A stretch of 47,077 nucleotides of DNA from the NCBI RefSeq assembly GCF_016862315.1, contig NZ_BOMS01000117.1, positions 1-47,077 of the forward strand, in the 5' to 3' direction. The translations under genes and the position numbers were made by a program. Shown in pieces: positions 8,435 through 16,732 of the stretch. The stretch is from Actinoplanes palleronii. GTDB taxonomy: Bacteria > Actinomycetota > Actinomycetes > Mycobacteriales > Micromonosporaceae. Position 1 is the stretch's first letter. Each line of letters opens with the position of its first letter. The notes below the pieces were generated by a model. That model was not told where the DNA came from. It searched no databases and saw nothing but the letters and a program-made list of their open reading frames with translations.

Positions 8435-8914
8435 CTAATTCTGCTTCAGCCGGGTCACCAAGCGGGCCAGCACCGGGTCCGGAAGGTAGGACGACGCGTC
8501 GCCACCCCACTTGACCACGTCCTTGACCAGGCTGGAAGACAAGAACGAATAGAGCGGGTTGGTCGGCATGAACAACGTCTCCACACCGGAGAGACCGACG
8601 TTCATCTGCGCCATCTGCAACTCGTAATCGAAGTCGCTCACCGCGCGCAGGCCCTTGACCACCACCGCGGCGCCCTGATCCCGGCAGAAGTCCACCAGGA
8701 GCCCGCGAAATGCCATGACCCGGACATTTTCGTACGGGGCGGTCACCTCGCCCAGCATCTCGAGTCGTTCCTCGACGGTGAACAGCCCGGCCTTGGACTG
8801 GTTGATCAGAACTCCGACGATCACCTCGTCGAACAGCCGGCTGGCACGCCCGACGATGTCGAGGTGACCGTTCGTGACCGGGTCGAAGGAGCCGGGGCAC
8901 ACCGCTCGTCTCAT
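8435..8914 (-). CDS. coaD: Phosphopantetheine adenylyltransferase
   Basis: It catalyses the fourth step of coenzyme A synthesis, joining AMP from ATP to 4'-phosphopantetheine. The nucleotidyltransferase motif CPGSFDPVTNGHLDI lies at the N-terminus, with T-N-G-H replacing the usual HxGH pattern as in this family. SSSLVKDV near residue 127 matches the conserved ISSxxVK element. The start is placed at 8914 (MRRAVCPGSF) because it overlaps the rsmD stop by 4 nt (ATGA). This gives the standard length of 159 residues. An in-frame upstream start would add six non-conserved residues. Confidence 0.95.
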   Translation of the reverse strand: MRRAVCPGSFDPVTNGHLDIVGRASRLFDEVIVGVLINQSKAGLFTVEERLEMLGEVTAPYENVRVMAFRGLLVDFCRDQGAAVVVKGLRAVSDFDYELQMAQMNVGLSGVETLFMPTNPLYSFLSSSLVKDVVKWGGDASSYLPDPVLARLVTRLKQN

Positions 8915-9471
8915 GATCGGCGACCGTACCAAATTGTGGTCTCGCCGTAACGCCGGGTGCGGTCCTCCTCGAGGCCGTCCACCCAGGTCAGCTCGGTCCG
9001 CTTGGATCGTTCGAAGACCACGACGGCGTCCGGGGCCAGCCAGCCGTTGGCGAGCAGTCCCTGTTGCACACCGTCGATCTCGTCGTTACCCAGCGCGTAC
9101 GGCGGGTCGGCGAAGACCACGTCGTACGGTCCGCCGGTCGGCGCCTCGCCGACCACCTGGAGCACCTTCGCGGTGACCAGGCGTGCCTGGTCGGTGACCC
9201 GCAGCGTCGCGATGTTCTCCCGGATCACCCGGGCCGCCTTGGGCTCGGCCTCGACCAGAAGCGTGTGGACCGCACCGCGGGACAACGCCTCCAAACCGAC
9301 GGCACCGGACCCGGCATAAAGATCAACGAATCGCGCACCGGACAGATCCGTCATCGTGTGCAGGGAACTGAAGAAAGCCTCACGGACGCGGTCCGATGTA
9401 GGCCTCGTGAGCGCACCGGGGGGAGCGGACAGCCGCCGCCCGCCGTGCGCACCGGCGATAATCCTCGTCAT
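8911..9471 (-). CDS. rsmD: 16S rRNA (guanine966-N2)-methyltransferase RsmD
   Basis: This SAM-dependent enzyme methylates G966 of 16S rRNA. The start MTRIIAGAHGGRRL matches the family N-terminus and gives 186 residues. SAM-binding motif I is FVDLYAGSGAVGLEALSRGA, and the catalytic DPPY motif is in VVFADPPYAL. It overlaps coaD by 4 nt, and this rsmD-coaD pair is conserved across bacteria. The open frame extends 37 codons further upstream, but that part has no family similarity. Confidence 0.94.
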   Translation of the reverse strand: MTRIIAGAHGGRRLSAPPGALTRPTSDRVREAFFSSLHTMTDLSGARFVDLYAGSGAVGLEALSRGAVHTLLVEAEPKAARVIRENIATLRVTDQARLVTAKVLQVVGEAPTGGPYDVVFADPPYALGNDEIDGVQQGLLANGWLAPDAVVVFERSKRTELTWVDGLEEDRTRRYGETTIWYGRRS

Positions 9472-9795
9472 CAGGTCCGACGCTACTTCACCACCGTGAT
9501 CACGCCACGGGCGCGTTAACAATTCCCTCGTCGCAGGCACTGCGCGCGACGGTCCCGTCCCGTTGCAGTGATGGAAGATCACGGATTGATATCAAGAGCC
9601 TTAGCCGCCGCTGAGACGTTTCTTTGCGTGCCCGAAATGGCTAGGGTCAGGCCTCGTTGCGGATGTCCCCCTGGGACAGTCCGCAGACGACGTGGGGAGG
9701 CGTCGTCGCAGCTCCGCTTGAATCCACCGGCGGCGGCCGCGCGGTCTCTTCGCGCTCTTTTTTCATCTCCTTGACCCCCGTTCCTTGGAGTAGGC
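9472..9795. other. Structured non-coding region upstream of the LAxTG genes
   Basis: This 324-nt gap lies between divergent genes and holds no convincing reading frame. On the plus strand it shows a stem-loop at 9659-9684 (GCGGA-TGTCCC pairing with GGGACA-g-TCCGC), a second at 9686-9707 (GACGACG with CGTCGTC), and a short GC stem directly before a run of six T at 9758-9763. This order of hairpins and a T-run about 35 nt before the start codon looks like a regulated or attenuated leader, but no known riboswitch class was recognised. A TAGGGT hexamer at 9642-9647 could be a -10 box; this is weak. Confidence 0.4.
9659..9684 (+). promoter_or_regulatory. Stem-loop in leader of LAxTG gene 1
   Basis: An 11-bp stem with one bulged G and a 3-nt loop. 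It lies about 110 nt before the start codon and is the first of a row of hairpins. Its role is unknown. Confidence 0.35.
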
Positions 9796-10815
9796 GTGAA
9801 CCCGTTCAAAACCCCGTTCCGTCGGACCGGCACCGTTGTCGCCGGTGCGGCCCTCGGTCTCATCGGCGTGATGTCCACGGCCATGCCCGCTCTGGCCTGT
9901 CACCCGGAGTTCGACCAGAAGGCGACCACCGCCTGTGTCGACGCCGACGGCAACTGGCAGATCGACTGGAGCGTCGCGCCCAGCGACAACCAACTCGGCG
10001 ACGGTGTCATCGAGTCGCTGAACTACACGATCCTGCCGGCGTCCGCGCCGCAGAACATCGAGGTCAGCGGCACCCTTCAGGAGAACGCCCCCTTCACGTT
10101 CGGCACCACCCTCACGGCCACCCAGAAGGTGGACAAGGCCGTCGAGTCCGTGAAGCTGAACGTGACCGGCCGCTGGGGCGGCTACGCCAAGGGCGGGTCG
10201 CTGAGCGTTCCGAAGCCGACCGAGAAGTGCGACACCCCTGAGCCGAGCGCCTCGGTCTCGACCCCCGCGTCGCCGGTGCCGTCCGCGAGCGAGTCGACCT
10301 CTGCCGAGCCGTCGCCGTCCGCGAGCGAATCCACCTCCGCCGCCCCGTCCCCGTCGGCCAGCGAGTCCACCTCGCCGTCCGCCCCGGTCTCGCCGTCGAC
10401 CACCACGTCGCTCCCCCCGGAGGACACCACGGTCACCGAGCCGCAGTTCATCTACGACGCGACCTGCGACACCCTGACCGTCGGCATCGAGGTCCCGGTT
10501 GACTGGAAGGAATCCCTCACGGTGACCTTCAAGCCGACCGTCGGCGACTCCAAGACCGTCACCGCCGCCCCGGGCGAGACCAAGACCGTCGACTTCAAGG
10601 CCTCCAAGGGCCTGAAGGTCACCGCAACCCCGAAGGGTTACGAGGACGAGGCCGCCACGGTCACCTACAAGGCCCCGGCCGACTGTGACGACGACGAGCT
10701 GGCCCTGACCGGTGCCAACTCGAGCACCATCGCCGGTGGCGCCGCTCTGGCCCTGGTCCTCGGCGCCGGCCTCTTCTACATGGCCCGCCGCCGCAAGATC
10801 CGCTTCACCGCCTGA
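9796..10815 (+). CDS. Cell-wall-anchored surface protein with LAxTG sorting signal (339 aa)
   Basis: A Sec signal peptide spans about residues 1-34 and ends ...MPALA before CHPEFD. A secreted domain follows (35-145), then a Ser/Pro/Glu-rich linker (146-208) and a second beta-rich domain (215-297). The C-terminus has LALTG (302-306), a hydrophobic helix (about 311-328) and RRRK, which is the class E sortase pattern LAxTG. The protein is probably cut by a sortase and linked to peptidoglycan. The start is GTG, 7 nt after GGAG. The linker includes three 12-residue repeats. No sortase is encoded in the window. The ligand or function is unknown. It is a paralogue of the next gene in architecture and tail. 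Confidence 0.85.
   Translation: MNPFKTPFRRTGTVVAGAALGLIGVMSTAMPALACHPEFDQKATTACVDADGNWQIDWSVAPSDNQLGDGVIESLNYTILPASAPQNIEVSGTLQENAPFTFGTTLTATQKVDKAVESVKLNVTGRWGGYAKGGSLSVPKPTEKCDTPEPSASVSTPASPVPSASESTSAEPSPSASESTSAAPSPSASESTSPSAPVSPSTTTSLPPEDTTVTEPQFIYDATCDTLTVGIEVPVDWKESLTVTFKPTVGDSKTVTAAPGETKTVDFKASKGLKVTATPKGYEDEAATVTYKAPADCDDDELALTGANSSTIAGGAALALVLGAGLFYMARRRKIRFTA
10279..10386 (+). repeat. 36-bp tandem repeat encoding a Ser-rich linker
   Basis: Three successive units of 36 bp encode PSASESTSAEPS, PSASESTSAAPS and PSASESTSPSAP. Synonymous codon differences between units show the repeat is not brand-new. It encodes the flexible stalk of a surface protein. Confidence 0.8.
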
Positions 10816-10839
10816 TAGCCAGACCTAGCAACACCCGGG

Positions 10840-10867
10840 GCGCGCCGACCCACACGGGTCGGCGCGC
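10840..10867 (+). terminator. Terminator after LAxTG gene 1
   Basis: A perfect 12-bp stem (GCGCGCCGACCC with GGGTCGGCGCGC) with a 4-nt loop, starting 25 nt after the stop codon. A T-run follows at a distance (10881-10886). It separates the two surface-protein genes. Confidence 0.85.
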
Positions 10868-10907
10868 TTCGTCATACCCCCTTTTTCCCTCGTTCCTGGA
10901 GCACCTC

Positions 10908-12137
10908 TTGAAGAAAGCGCGCTTCCTCCGCGCGGCCCTCGTGCTCGTCAGCGCCGTTCTCGGCGCCGGCACCGTGGCCACCACCTCCACCGCCGCCTTC
11001 GCCGACGAGGCGACGGTGTGCACGTCGGCCGACTTCGAGGCGACGGATTTCGTCTTCCAGAACGGCCTCGCCGAGACCACCGCGACCCTGAAGGCGGGCT
11101 CGAACTGCCAGGCCGAGGTCACCCTGGTGACCTACCTGGCCCCGAAGCCGAACTTCGACGTCCCGCAGTACCTGTTCGGCAGCCAGACCGAGCTGATCAG
11201 CCGCTCCGGCAACACCAGCAAGGGCTTCTCGGTCAAGGTGCCGGCCTGCAACACCCAGGCGGACCTCTTCGTCGGTGGCCAGAACGACGTCATCAACGAG
11301 CTGGTGAAGGACGGCAAGCGGTACGGCACCACCAAGATCGCTTTCTGGAACGGCAGCGCGGACAAGGACGGCAGCGCCAGCAGCTGCGTGCAGCCGGCTG
11401 TGCAGTACACCGCGGCCTGTGACGGCGTCACCACGCTGAACCTGAGCAACAACGGCGTGCTGAGCGGCTACGGCGTCGACTTCACCGTCAAGTACGGCTC
11501 GGAGACCAAGGTCGTCACGGTCGCCAAGGGCGCCAGCGAGGACCTGACCGTCCCGGCCGGCAGTGGCCCGATCACGGTGACCGCCGACAAGCTCCAGCCC
11601 ACCACGATCAACTGGGCGCTCCCGGCGGCCTGCGAGCCGGCCGCCACCGCGGTGAACGACTGCAAGGTCACCACCGTCACGGTGACCAACCCCGAGGGCA
11701 ACGGCGACGTCCCGGCCAAGGTCACCTACAACGGTGAGACCAAGACCGTGACCGTGCCGACCGGCAAGTCGGTCGACGTCACCTTCGATTCCGCCAAGGC
11801 CACCACCGCCACCGTGGAGTTCCCGGAGAGCAAGTTCGAGCAACTGACCGTCGAGGTCGTGCTGGGCGAGTGCGCCGAGCCGCAGCCGAGCACCAGCGCC
11901 AGCACCTCCCCGCCGGTGAGCCTCCCGCCGACCGCCGCCACCTCGCCGTCGGCGAGCGCGTCCACGTCGACCTCCCCGGCCGCCGCGACCCCGAGCGCCA
12001 GCAAAACCCCGGGCGGTGAGCTGGCCCTGACCGGCGCCGCCGGCGGCTCGATCGCCGGTGGCGCGGTCCTGCTGCTCATCGTCGGCGCCGGCCTGTTCTT
12101 CATGGCCCGTCGCCGCAAGGTGAACTTCAAGGCCTGA
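10908..12137 (+). CDS. Cell-wall-anchored surface protein with LAxTG sorting signal (409 aa)
   Basis: This second, longer paralogue has a signal peptide ending ...STAAFA at about residue 32. Beta-rich repeats follow (about 35-330) with several cysteines that may form disulphides. A Ser/Pro/Thr linker covers about 332-367. LALTG is at 372-376, followed by GAAGGSIAGG, a hydrophobic helix and MARRRKVNFKA. The tail is nearly the same as that of the upstream protein (LALTGA-S-AGGA-MARRRK), supporting tandem duplication. The start is TTG, preceded by CTGGAG; this short leader also resembles that of the first gene (CGTTCCT-TGGAG). It is a probable sortase E substrate on the cell surface; function unknown. 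Confidence 0.85.
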   Translation: MKKARFLRAALVLVSAVLGAGTVATTSTAAFADEATVCTSADFEATDFVFQNGLAETTATLKAGSNCQAEVTLVTYLAPKPNFDVPQYLFGSQTELISRSGNTSKGFSVKVPACNTQADLFVGGQNDVINELVKDGKRYGTTKIAFWNGSADKDGSASSCVQPAVQYTAACDGVTTLNLSNNGVLSGYGVDFTVKYGSETKVVTVAKGASEDLTVPAGSGPITVTADKLQPTTINWALPAACEPAATAVNDCKVTTVTVTNPEGNGDVPAKVTYNGETKTVTVPTGKSVDVTFDSAKATTATVEFPESKFEQLTVEVVLGECAEPQPSTSASTSPPVSLPPTAATSPSASASTSTSPAAATPSASKTPGGELALTGAAGGSIAGGAVLLLIVGAGLFFMARRRKVNFKA

Positions 12138-12154
12138 TCCGCCTAGGCCCTGAA

Positions 12155-12190
12155 CAAGGGGGCGTCGACCTAACGGTCGGCGCCCCCTTG
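12155..12190. terminator. Bidirectional terminator between LAxTG gene 2 and DUF952 gene
   Basis: A 16-bp stem (CAAGGGGGCGTCGACC with GGTCGGCGCCCCCTTG, one T-G wobble) with loop TAAC. It starts 17 nt after the surface-protein stop. The stop codon of the convergent DUF952 gene lies in its loop, so the last codons of that gene form one arm. Confidence 0.85.
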
Positions 12191-12517
12191 CCATGGGGGG
12201 AACGACCCGTCAGCCGCGGGCTGGTACTCGTGCACCGCGGTCACCGCCGCGGCCGGCAGCGGGCCGTACACGTGGGGGAACTGGCGGCCCGAGGGGTCCG
12301 GCGGACTGCCGTCCTCCCAGACCACCGGGACGTCGACAGCGGCCTCGTCGATCTCCAGCAGCACCAGGTCGGTACGGCCGCGGTAGAACAGCGACGCCGG
12401 CACGTGCACCCACGCCGGGTCCGAGCAGTGGATGAAGCCCTCCACCCCCAGCGACGCCGGCTCGTAGTGATCAGAAACAGTCGCCCAGTCGTCTCGTGGG
12501 CACAGGTGCAGGATCAA
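12170..12517 (-). CDS. DUF952 family protein
   Basis: A 115-residue protein that starts with ILHLCPRDDW and contains GFIHCSDPAWV followed later by QFPHVYGPLPAAAV, the conserved pattern of DUF952. The family is sometimes described as glutathione S-transferase-like, but the biochemical role is unknown. The start is a TTG that overlaps the recG stop by 4 nt and is preceded by GGAGAAGGG, so the gene is coupled to recG. Confidence 0.82.
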   Translation of the reverse strand: MILHLCPRDDWATVSDHYEPASLGVEGFIHCSDPAWVHVPASLFYRGRTDLVLLEIDEAAVDVPVVWEDGSPPDPSGRQFPHVYGPLPAAAVTAVHEYQPAADGSFPPWQGGADR

Positions 12518-14736
12518 CCCTTCTCCAGGTACTCGGCGCGGTTCTCGTCGACCAGCGCGGCCACCGAGGCGGCCAGCGCAGGATGGCGGGACAGGTCGGG
12601 GTCGTCGCCGACGAGTTCGGCGGCTTCGACCCGGGCCTCCTTGATCAACTTCTCGTCCCGCAGCAGGGACAGCAGCCGCAGGTGCGAGTGTTTGCCGGAC
12701 TGTGAGGCGCCCAGCACGTCACCCTCCCGCCGCTGCTCCAGGTCGATCTCGGAGAGTGTGAAGCCGTCGGTGGTGGAGGCCACCGCGTCGAGGCGCTCGC
12801 GGGCCGCGGAGCCCTCCACGGCCTCGGTGTGCAGCAGGCAGATCCCGGGCGCCGAGCCCCGGCCGACCCGGCCGCGCAGCTGATGCAATTGGGACACCCC
12901 GAACCGGTCGGCATCCATAATGATCATGACGGTGGAGTTCGGCACGTCCACGCCGACCTCGATCACCGTGGTCGCCACCAGCACGTCCACGTCGCCGGCG
13001 GCGAACCGGCGCATCACCGCGTCCTTCTCGTCGGCCGGCATCTTGCCGTGCAGCATCTCGATCCGCAGGCCCTTGAGATATTCCTGCTGGAGCGCCGGCA
13101 GCACCTCGGTGACCGCCAGCGGCGGCCGGCGGGCCGACTCGGTCTCCGGCGGCGGCTCGCCACCGTCCTCGAAAGAAGATTCGGGACCGTCGCCGATCCG
13201 GGGGCACACCACATACGCCTGATGGCCCGCCGCGACCTCCTCCTTGACCCGGCGCCAGGCGCGGTCGAGATAGGCCGGTTTCTCCAGGGCCGGGACCACG
13301 TGGGTGGCGATCGGCGAGCGGCCGCGCGGCAACTGGGACAGGATCGACGTCTCCAGGTCGCCGTAGACGGTCATCGCCACCGTGCGCGGGATCGGGGTCG
13401 CCGTCATCACCAGCACGTGCGGCGGACGGTTCGCCTTGGCGCGCAACGCGTCGCGCTGCTCCACCCCGAACCGGTGCTGCTCGTCGACCACGACCAGTCC
13501 GAGGTCGTGGAAGTCGACTCCCTCGTACAGAAGGGCGTGTGTGCCGACGACGATCCCGGCGGTCCCGTCGGCGACCTTGGCCAGCGCCGCACGCCGGGCC
13601 GCCGCGCCCAGAGAGCCGGTGACCAGGGTGAGCTGCGTGCCGGAGAGGTCACCGTCGAGCTCGCCGGCCCGGCCCAGGGCGCCGAGCTGCGCGCCGATCC
13701 CGCGGAAGTGCTGGGTGGCCAGGACCTCGGTGGGCGCCAGCAGCGCGGCCTGCCCGCCGGCGTCGACCACCTGGAGCATCGCGCGCACCGAGACCAGCGT
13801 CTTGCCGGAGCCGACCTCGCCCTGCAGCAGCCGGTGCATCGGGTGCGCCCGGGTCAGGTCCTCGGCGATCTCCTCGCCGACCGTGGCCTGGCCCTCGGTC
13901 AGCTCGTAGGGCAGGCCGGCGTCGAACTTGTCGAGCAGGCCGCCGGGGCGGCGCGGGCGGGCGGTGCCGGGCGACGCCGCGGCCCGGGCCCGGCGCTGCG
14001 CCAGGGTCAGCTGCACGGCGAACGCCTCGTCCCACTTCAGCCGGTGCTTCGCCGAGTAGAGCGCGGGCTCGGCGCTGGGCCGGTGGATCTCGCGCAGCGC
14101 GGTGCCGATGCCGATCAGGTTGCGGCCGGCCCGGACCTCGGGCGGCATCGGGTCGGCCGGCGGCTCGAACACGTCGAGCAGGGTCCGCACGCACTTGGCG
14201 ATGGTCCAGGTGGGCACCGCCTGCGCGGCTGGATAGACCGGGATCAGCGCGCCGGCGAACTCCTCGATCTCCTCGGCCGCCTCGTCCTGCGTGGCGTCCG
14301 CCTTGAGCAGCTGATAGGCCGGGCCGTTCAGCTGGCGCTTGCCGCGGAAGTCGGTGACCTTGCCGGCCCACAGCCCCCAGCGGCCCCGGGTCAGCTCCCG
14401 CTCGCGCCACGCCTGGTTGAAGAACGTGCAGGTCAGGGTCGCTCCGGAGCCGTCGCCGATGGTCACCTCGAGCATGTTGCCCTTGCGCTGGCGCATCGGT
14501 TTGACGCCGATCCCCTGCACTTGGGCCAGCACGGTGACCTGCTCGCCGACCTCGAGCTGGCGCAGGTCGGTGTGCTCGCCGCGCTCGTCGTAGCGCCGGG
14601 GGAAGTGGTAGATCAGGTCGCCCGCGGTGATCAGGCCGAGGTGTTCCTCCAGAGCCTTGGCGGTCTTCGCGCCGAGCACCTTGGTCAGCGGGACCTCCGT
14701 GGTGACCTTGGTCAACGGGGTGTCGGTCGTGGTCAT
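12514..14736 (-). CDS. recG: ATP-dependent DNA helicase RecG
   Basis: This branch-migrating helicase restarts stalled forks and processes Holliday junctions. The N-terminal wedge/OB domain includes YHFPRRYDER. The helicase part shows Walker A GEVGSGKT, the Walker B/DExH motif VVDEQHRFGVEQR, motif III MTATPIPRT, and the C-terminal QLHQLRGRVGRG. The length is 740 residues from the ATG at 14736, which overlaps the DAK gene stop by 4 nt; the longer in-frame extension is not conserved. The DAK-recG pair downstream of a divergent rpmB is a conserved arrangement. Confidence 0.96.
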   Translation of the reverse strand: MTTTDTPLTKVTTEVPLTKVLGAKTAKALEEHLGLITAGDLIYHFPRRYDERGEHTDLRQLEVGEQVTVLAQVQGIGVKPMRQRKGNMLEVTIGDGSGATLTCTFFNQAWRERELTRGRWGLWAGKVTDFRGKRQLNGPAYQLLKADATQDEAAEEIEEFAGALIPVYPAAQAVPTWTIAKCVRTLLDVFEPPADPMPPEVRAGRNLIGIGTALREIHRPSAEPALYSAKHRLKWDEAFAVQLTLAQRRARAAASPGTARPRRPGGLLDKFDAGLPYELTEGQATVGEEIAEDLTRAHPMHRLLQGEVGSGKTLVSVRAMLQVVDAGGQAALLAPTEVLATQHFRGIGAQLGALGRAGELDGDLSGTQLTLVTGSLGAAARRAALAKVADGTAGIVVGTHALLYEGVDFHDLGLVVVDEQHRFGVEQRDALRAKANRPPHVLVMTATPIPRTVAMTVYGDLETSILSQLPRGRSPIATHVVPALEKPAYLDRAWRRVKEEVAAGHQAYVVCPRIGDGPESSFEDGGEPPPETESARRPPLAVTEVLPALQQEYLKGLRIEMLHGKMPADEKDAVMRRFAAGDVDVLVATTVIEVGVDVPNSTVMIIMDADRFGVSQLHQLRGRVGRGSAPGICLLHTEAVEGSAARERLDAVASTTDGFTLSEIDLEQRREGDVLGASQSGKHSHLRLLSLLRDEKLIKEARVEAAELVGDDPDLSRHPALAASVAALVDENRAEYLEKG

Positions 14737-16325
14737 TCGACTCCTGCCAACAGGTGGTAACGCGGCTGGCCGCCGGCGTAGCACTGCAACTCGATGAACG
14801 GCCAGGTGCGGTGCACGTGACCGCGCAGGTCGTCTTCCATGCCCGGCGGGACGGCCGCGCCGAGCACCAGGGTGACCAGCTCGCCGCCGCCGCCGAGCAT
14901 CCGGTCGAGCAACCGGTGGCTGACGTCGGTCAGGTCCGTGCCGATCACGTGCACCTCGCCGTCGACCAGGCCGAGCAGGTCACCGGCCCGGCACGGGCCG
15001 GCCACGGTCAGGGCGTCGCGCTGGGCGGTGCAGACCTCGCCGTACCGGCAGGCGCCGGCCGCCTCGGCCATCGCGATCACGTCGTCGGCGAACGGGCGGC
15101 CGTGATCGCGCACCGCGAGGGCGGCCAGGGCCTGCACCGGCGACCGGGTCGGCACCACGCTGACCCTGACCCCCGCCGCCTCGGCCTCACGGGCCGCGGA
15201 GACCGCCACCGCCTGGGTGTTGGTGTCGTTGGGCAGCAGCACCACCGCGGAGGCCCCACAGGCGTGCACAGCGGCCAGCATCTCGGCGGTGGACGGGTTG
15301 TGGTCGACCACCACCGCGCCCTCCGCCTCGAAGAGCGCGGTGAGCCCGTCGCCGTCGGCGACCACCACGGCGCCCCGCGAGTCGGCGCCCGGCCGTTTCT
15401 CGGTCAGCGGGGTGACCCGGATCTGGAACGGCCGGCCGGCCTCGACACCGGCCTCGACCGCCGGGCCGATGGCGGCGCTCTCCACGTGGACGTGCACGTT
15501 CCACGTCGGGGGGTCGCCGACCACCACCAGGGAGTCACCCAGGCCGGCCAGGGTGGCGCGGAGCCCGGGCAGCGCCTCCGGCGGGGCGTCCAGCAGGTAC
15601 TGCACCTCGTAACCGAGGCCGGAGCAGTCCTCCGCCTCGTGCTCGTGGTCGTGCTCGGCGGCCGGGGTGACGACGGCCACCGGCCGGGGACGGGTCACGA
15701 ACTCGTTCTCCTCCACGGTGTCGACCAGCGCGTCCAGCAGCAGGCAGAGGCCGCGCCCGCCGGCATCGACCACGCCGGCCCGGGCCAGCACCGGCAGCTG
15801 CTCCGGGGTGCGGGCCAGCGCCTCGGTGGCGGCGCGCGCGGCGGCCCGGGCGACGGCGACCAGGCTGTCGGACCTGATCCGCCCGGCACCCTCGGCGGCG
15901 GCCGCCACCACGGACAGCACGGTGCCCTCGACCGGGCGGGCGACCGCCGCGTAGGCCGCGTCGGTGGCCTCCCGCAGGGCGCTGGCCAGCTCGGAGCCCC
16001 GGACCGCGACCACGGTGGCGAACGAGTCGGCCATGCCGCGCAGGATCTGCGACACGATCACGCCGGAGTTGCCCCGGGCGCCGAGCAGGGCGCCCCGCGC
16101 CATCCGGCTCATCAGCCCGCCGATCGGGGTGCGTGGCTCCTCGTGCAGCGCGGACACGACGGCTTCCTGCGCGGCGGTGAGGGTCAGGACGAGGTTGGTC
16201 CCGGTGTCGCCGTCGGGCACCGGGTAGACGTTCAGGTCGTCGATTTCACGCTGGTGGGCCCGGAGCGCCTCCAGCCCACCGTCGCACCAGCGGTGCACGG
16301 CAGCGGCATCGAGGGTTTCCAGCAC
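14733..16325 (-). CDS. DAK2/DegV-type fatty-acid kinase-like protein (YloV family)
   Basis: The N-terminal Dak2 domain carries the nucleotide-binding motif VYPVPDGDTGTN (about residues 34-45) and the glycine-rich ARGNSGVIVSQILRG (about 84-98). The rest of the protein is the YloV C-terminal region. The family includes FakA, the ATP-binding subunit of fatty-acid kinase, which works with DegV-like FakB proteins; the match to FakA is by family, and the real substrate here is not known. The length is 530 residues. It overlaps recG by 4 nt and is divergent from rpmB across 160 bp. Confidence 0.88.
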   Translation of the reverse strand: MLETLDAAAVHRWCDGGLEALRAHQREIDDLNVYPVPDGDTGTNLVLTLTAAQEAVVSALHEEPRTPIGGLMSRMARGALLGARGNSGVIVSQILRGMADSFATVVAVRGSELASALREATDAAYAAVARPVEGTVLSVVAAAAEGAGRIRSDSLVAVARAAARAATEALARTPEQLPVLARAGVVDAGGRGLCLLLDALVDTVEENEFVTRPRPVAVVTPAAEHDHEHEAEDCSGLGYEVQYLLDAPPEALPGLRATLAGLGDSLVVVGDPPTWNVHVHVESAAIGPAVEAGVEAGRPFQIRVTPLTEKRPGADSRGAVVVADGDGLTALFEAEGAVVVDHNPSTAEMLAAVHACGASAVVLLPNDTNTQAVAVSAAREAEAAGVRVSVVPTRSPVQALAALAVRDHGRPFADDVIAMAEAAGACRYGEVCTAQRDALTVAGPCRAGDLLGLVDGEVHVIGTDLTDVSHRLLDRMLGGGGELVTLVLGAAVPPGMEDDLRGHVHRTWPFIELQCYAGGQPRYHLLAGVE

Positions 16326-16485
16326 GCGAAAATCGTACTAACCACCCCCGACAATCGCTGGGTACGCACCCTGACCGGGGGCGATTGGTCGAGAACTCGT
16401 CGAGTCGGGTAAGCTCGCTGGGTTGCCTGGGCGAGTCTCGCTCCTGGGCGTCTTCTGTTCTTCGAATCAAACCCAGGAGTATCCC
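16326..16485. promoter_or_regulatory. Divergent promoter region, rpmB / DAK-recG
   Basis: A 160-bp spacer between divergent genes. On the plus strand TTGGTC (16385) and TAAGCT (16410) are spaced 19 nt apart and could serve as a promoter for rpmB; this is tentative. A clear AGGAG ribosome-binding site precedes the rpmB GTG. Confidence 0.35.
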
Positions 16486-16677
16486 GTGGCTAGCGTGTGT
16501 GACGTCTGTGGCAAGGGACCGGGCTTCGGCCACAACGTGTCCTTCTCGCACCGGCGGACCAACCGCCGCTGGAACCCGAACATCCAGTCGGTGCGTACCC
16601 CGGCCGGTGGCGGGACCACCAAGAAGCTCAAGGTCTGCACCTCGTGCATCAAGGCCGGCAAGGTTGTCCGCGCCTGA
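16486..16677 (+). CDS. rpmB: 50S ribosomal protein L28
   Basis: A 63-residue basic protein reading MASVCDVCGKGPGFGHNVSF from a GTG start, with an AGGAG site 6 nt upstream. It has two CxxC pairs (CDVC near the N-terminus, CTSC near residue 54), so it is the zinc-binding form of L28. The motif HRRTNRRWNPNIQ is diagnostic. Confidence 0.96.
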   Translation: MASVCDVCGKGPGFGHNVSFSHRRTNRRWNPNIQSVRTPAGGGTTKKLKVCTSCIKAGKVVRA

Positions 16678-16696
16678 CCTGATCCAAGCGTGAAAG

Positions 16697-16728
16697 AGGC
16701 CGCCGAGTCACTGACCCGGCGGCCTTTT
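16697..16728 (+). terminator. Rho-independent terminator of rpmB
   Basis: A 9-bp stem (AGGCCGCCG with CGGCGGCCT) followed by TTTT, starting 19 nt after the rpmB stop. The stem also lies just beyond the end of the convergent GNAT gene. Confidence 0.88.
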
Positions 16729-16732
16729 GCTG

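Noticed and set aside
9472..9795. A known riboswitch (c-di-AMP ydaO or cobalamin) before the LAxTG genes
   Set aside because: The conserved cores of those classes were not found; only generic stem-loops are visible.
10279..10386. Short tandem repeats that could be taken for a CRISPR array
   Set aside because: The units are 36 bp in direct contact with no spacers and encode a Ser-rich linker in frame.
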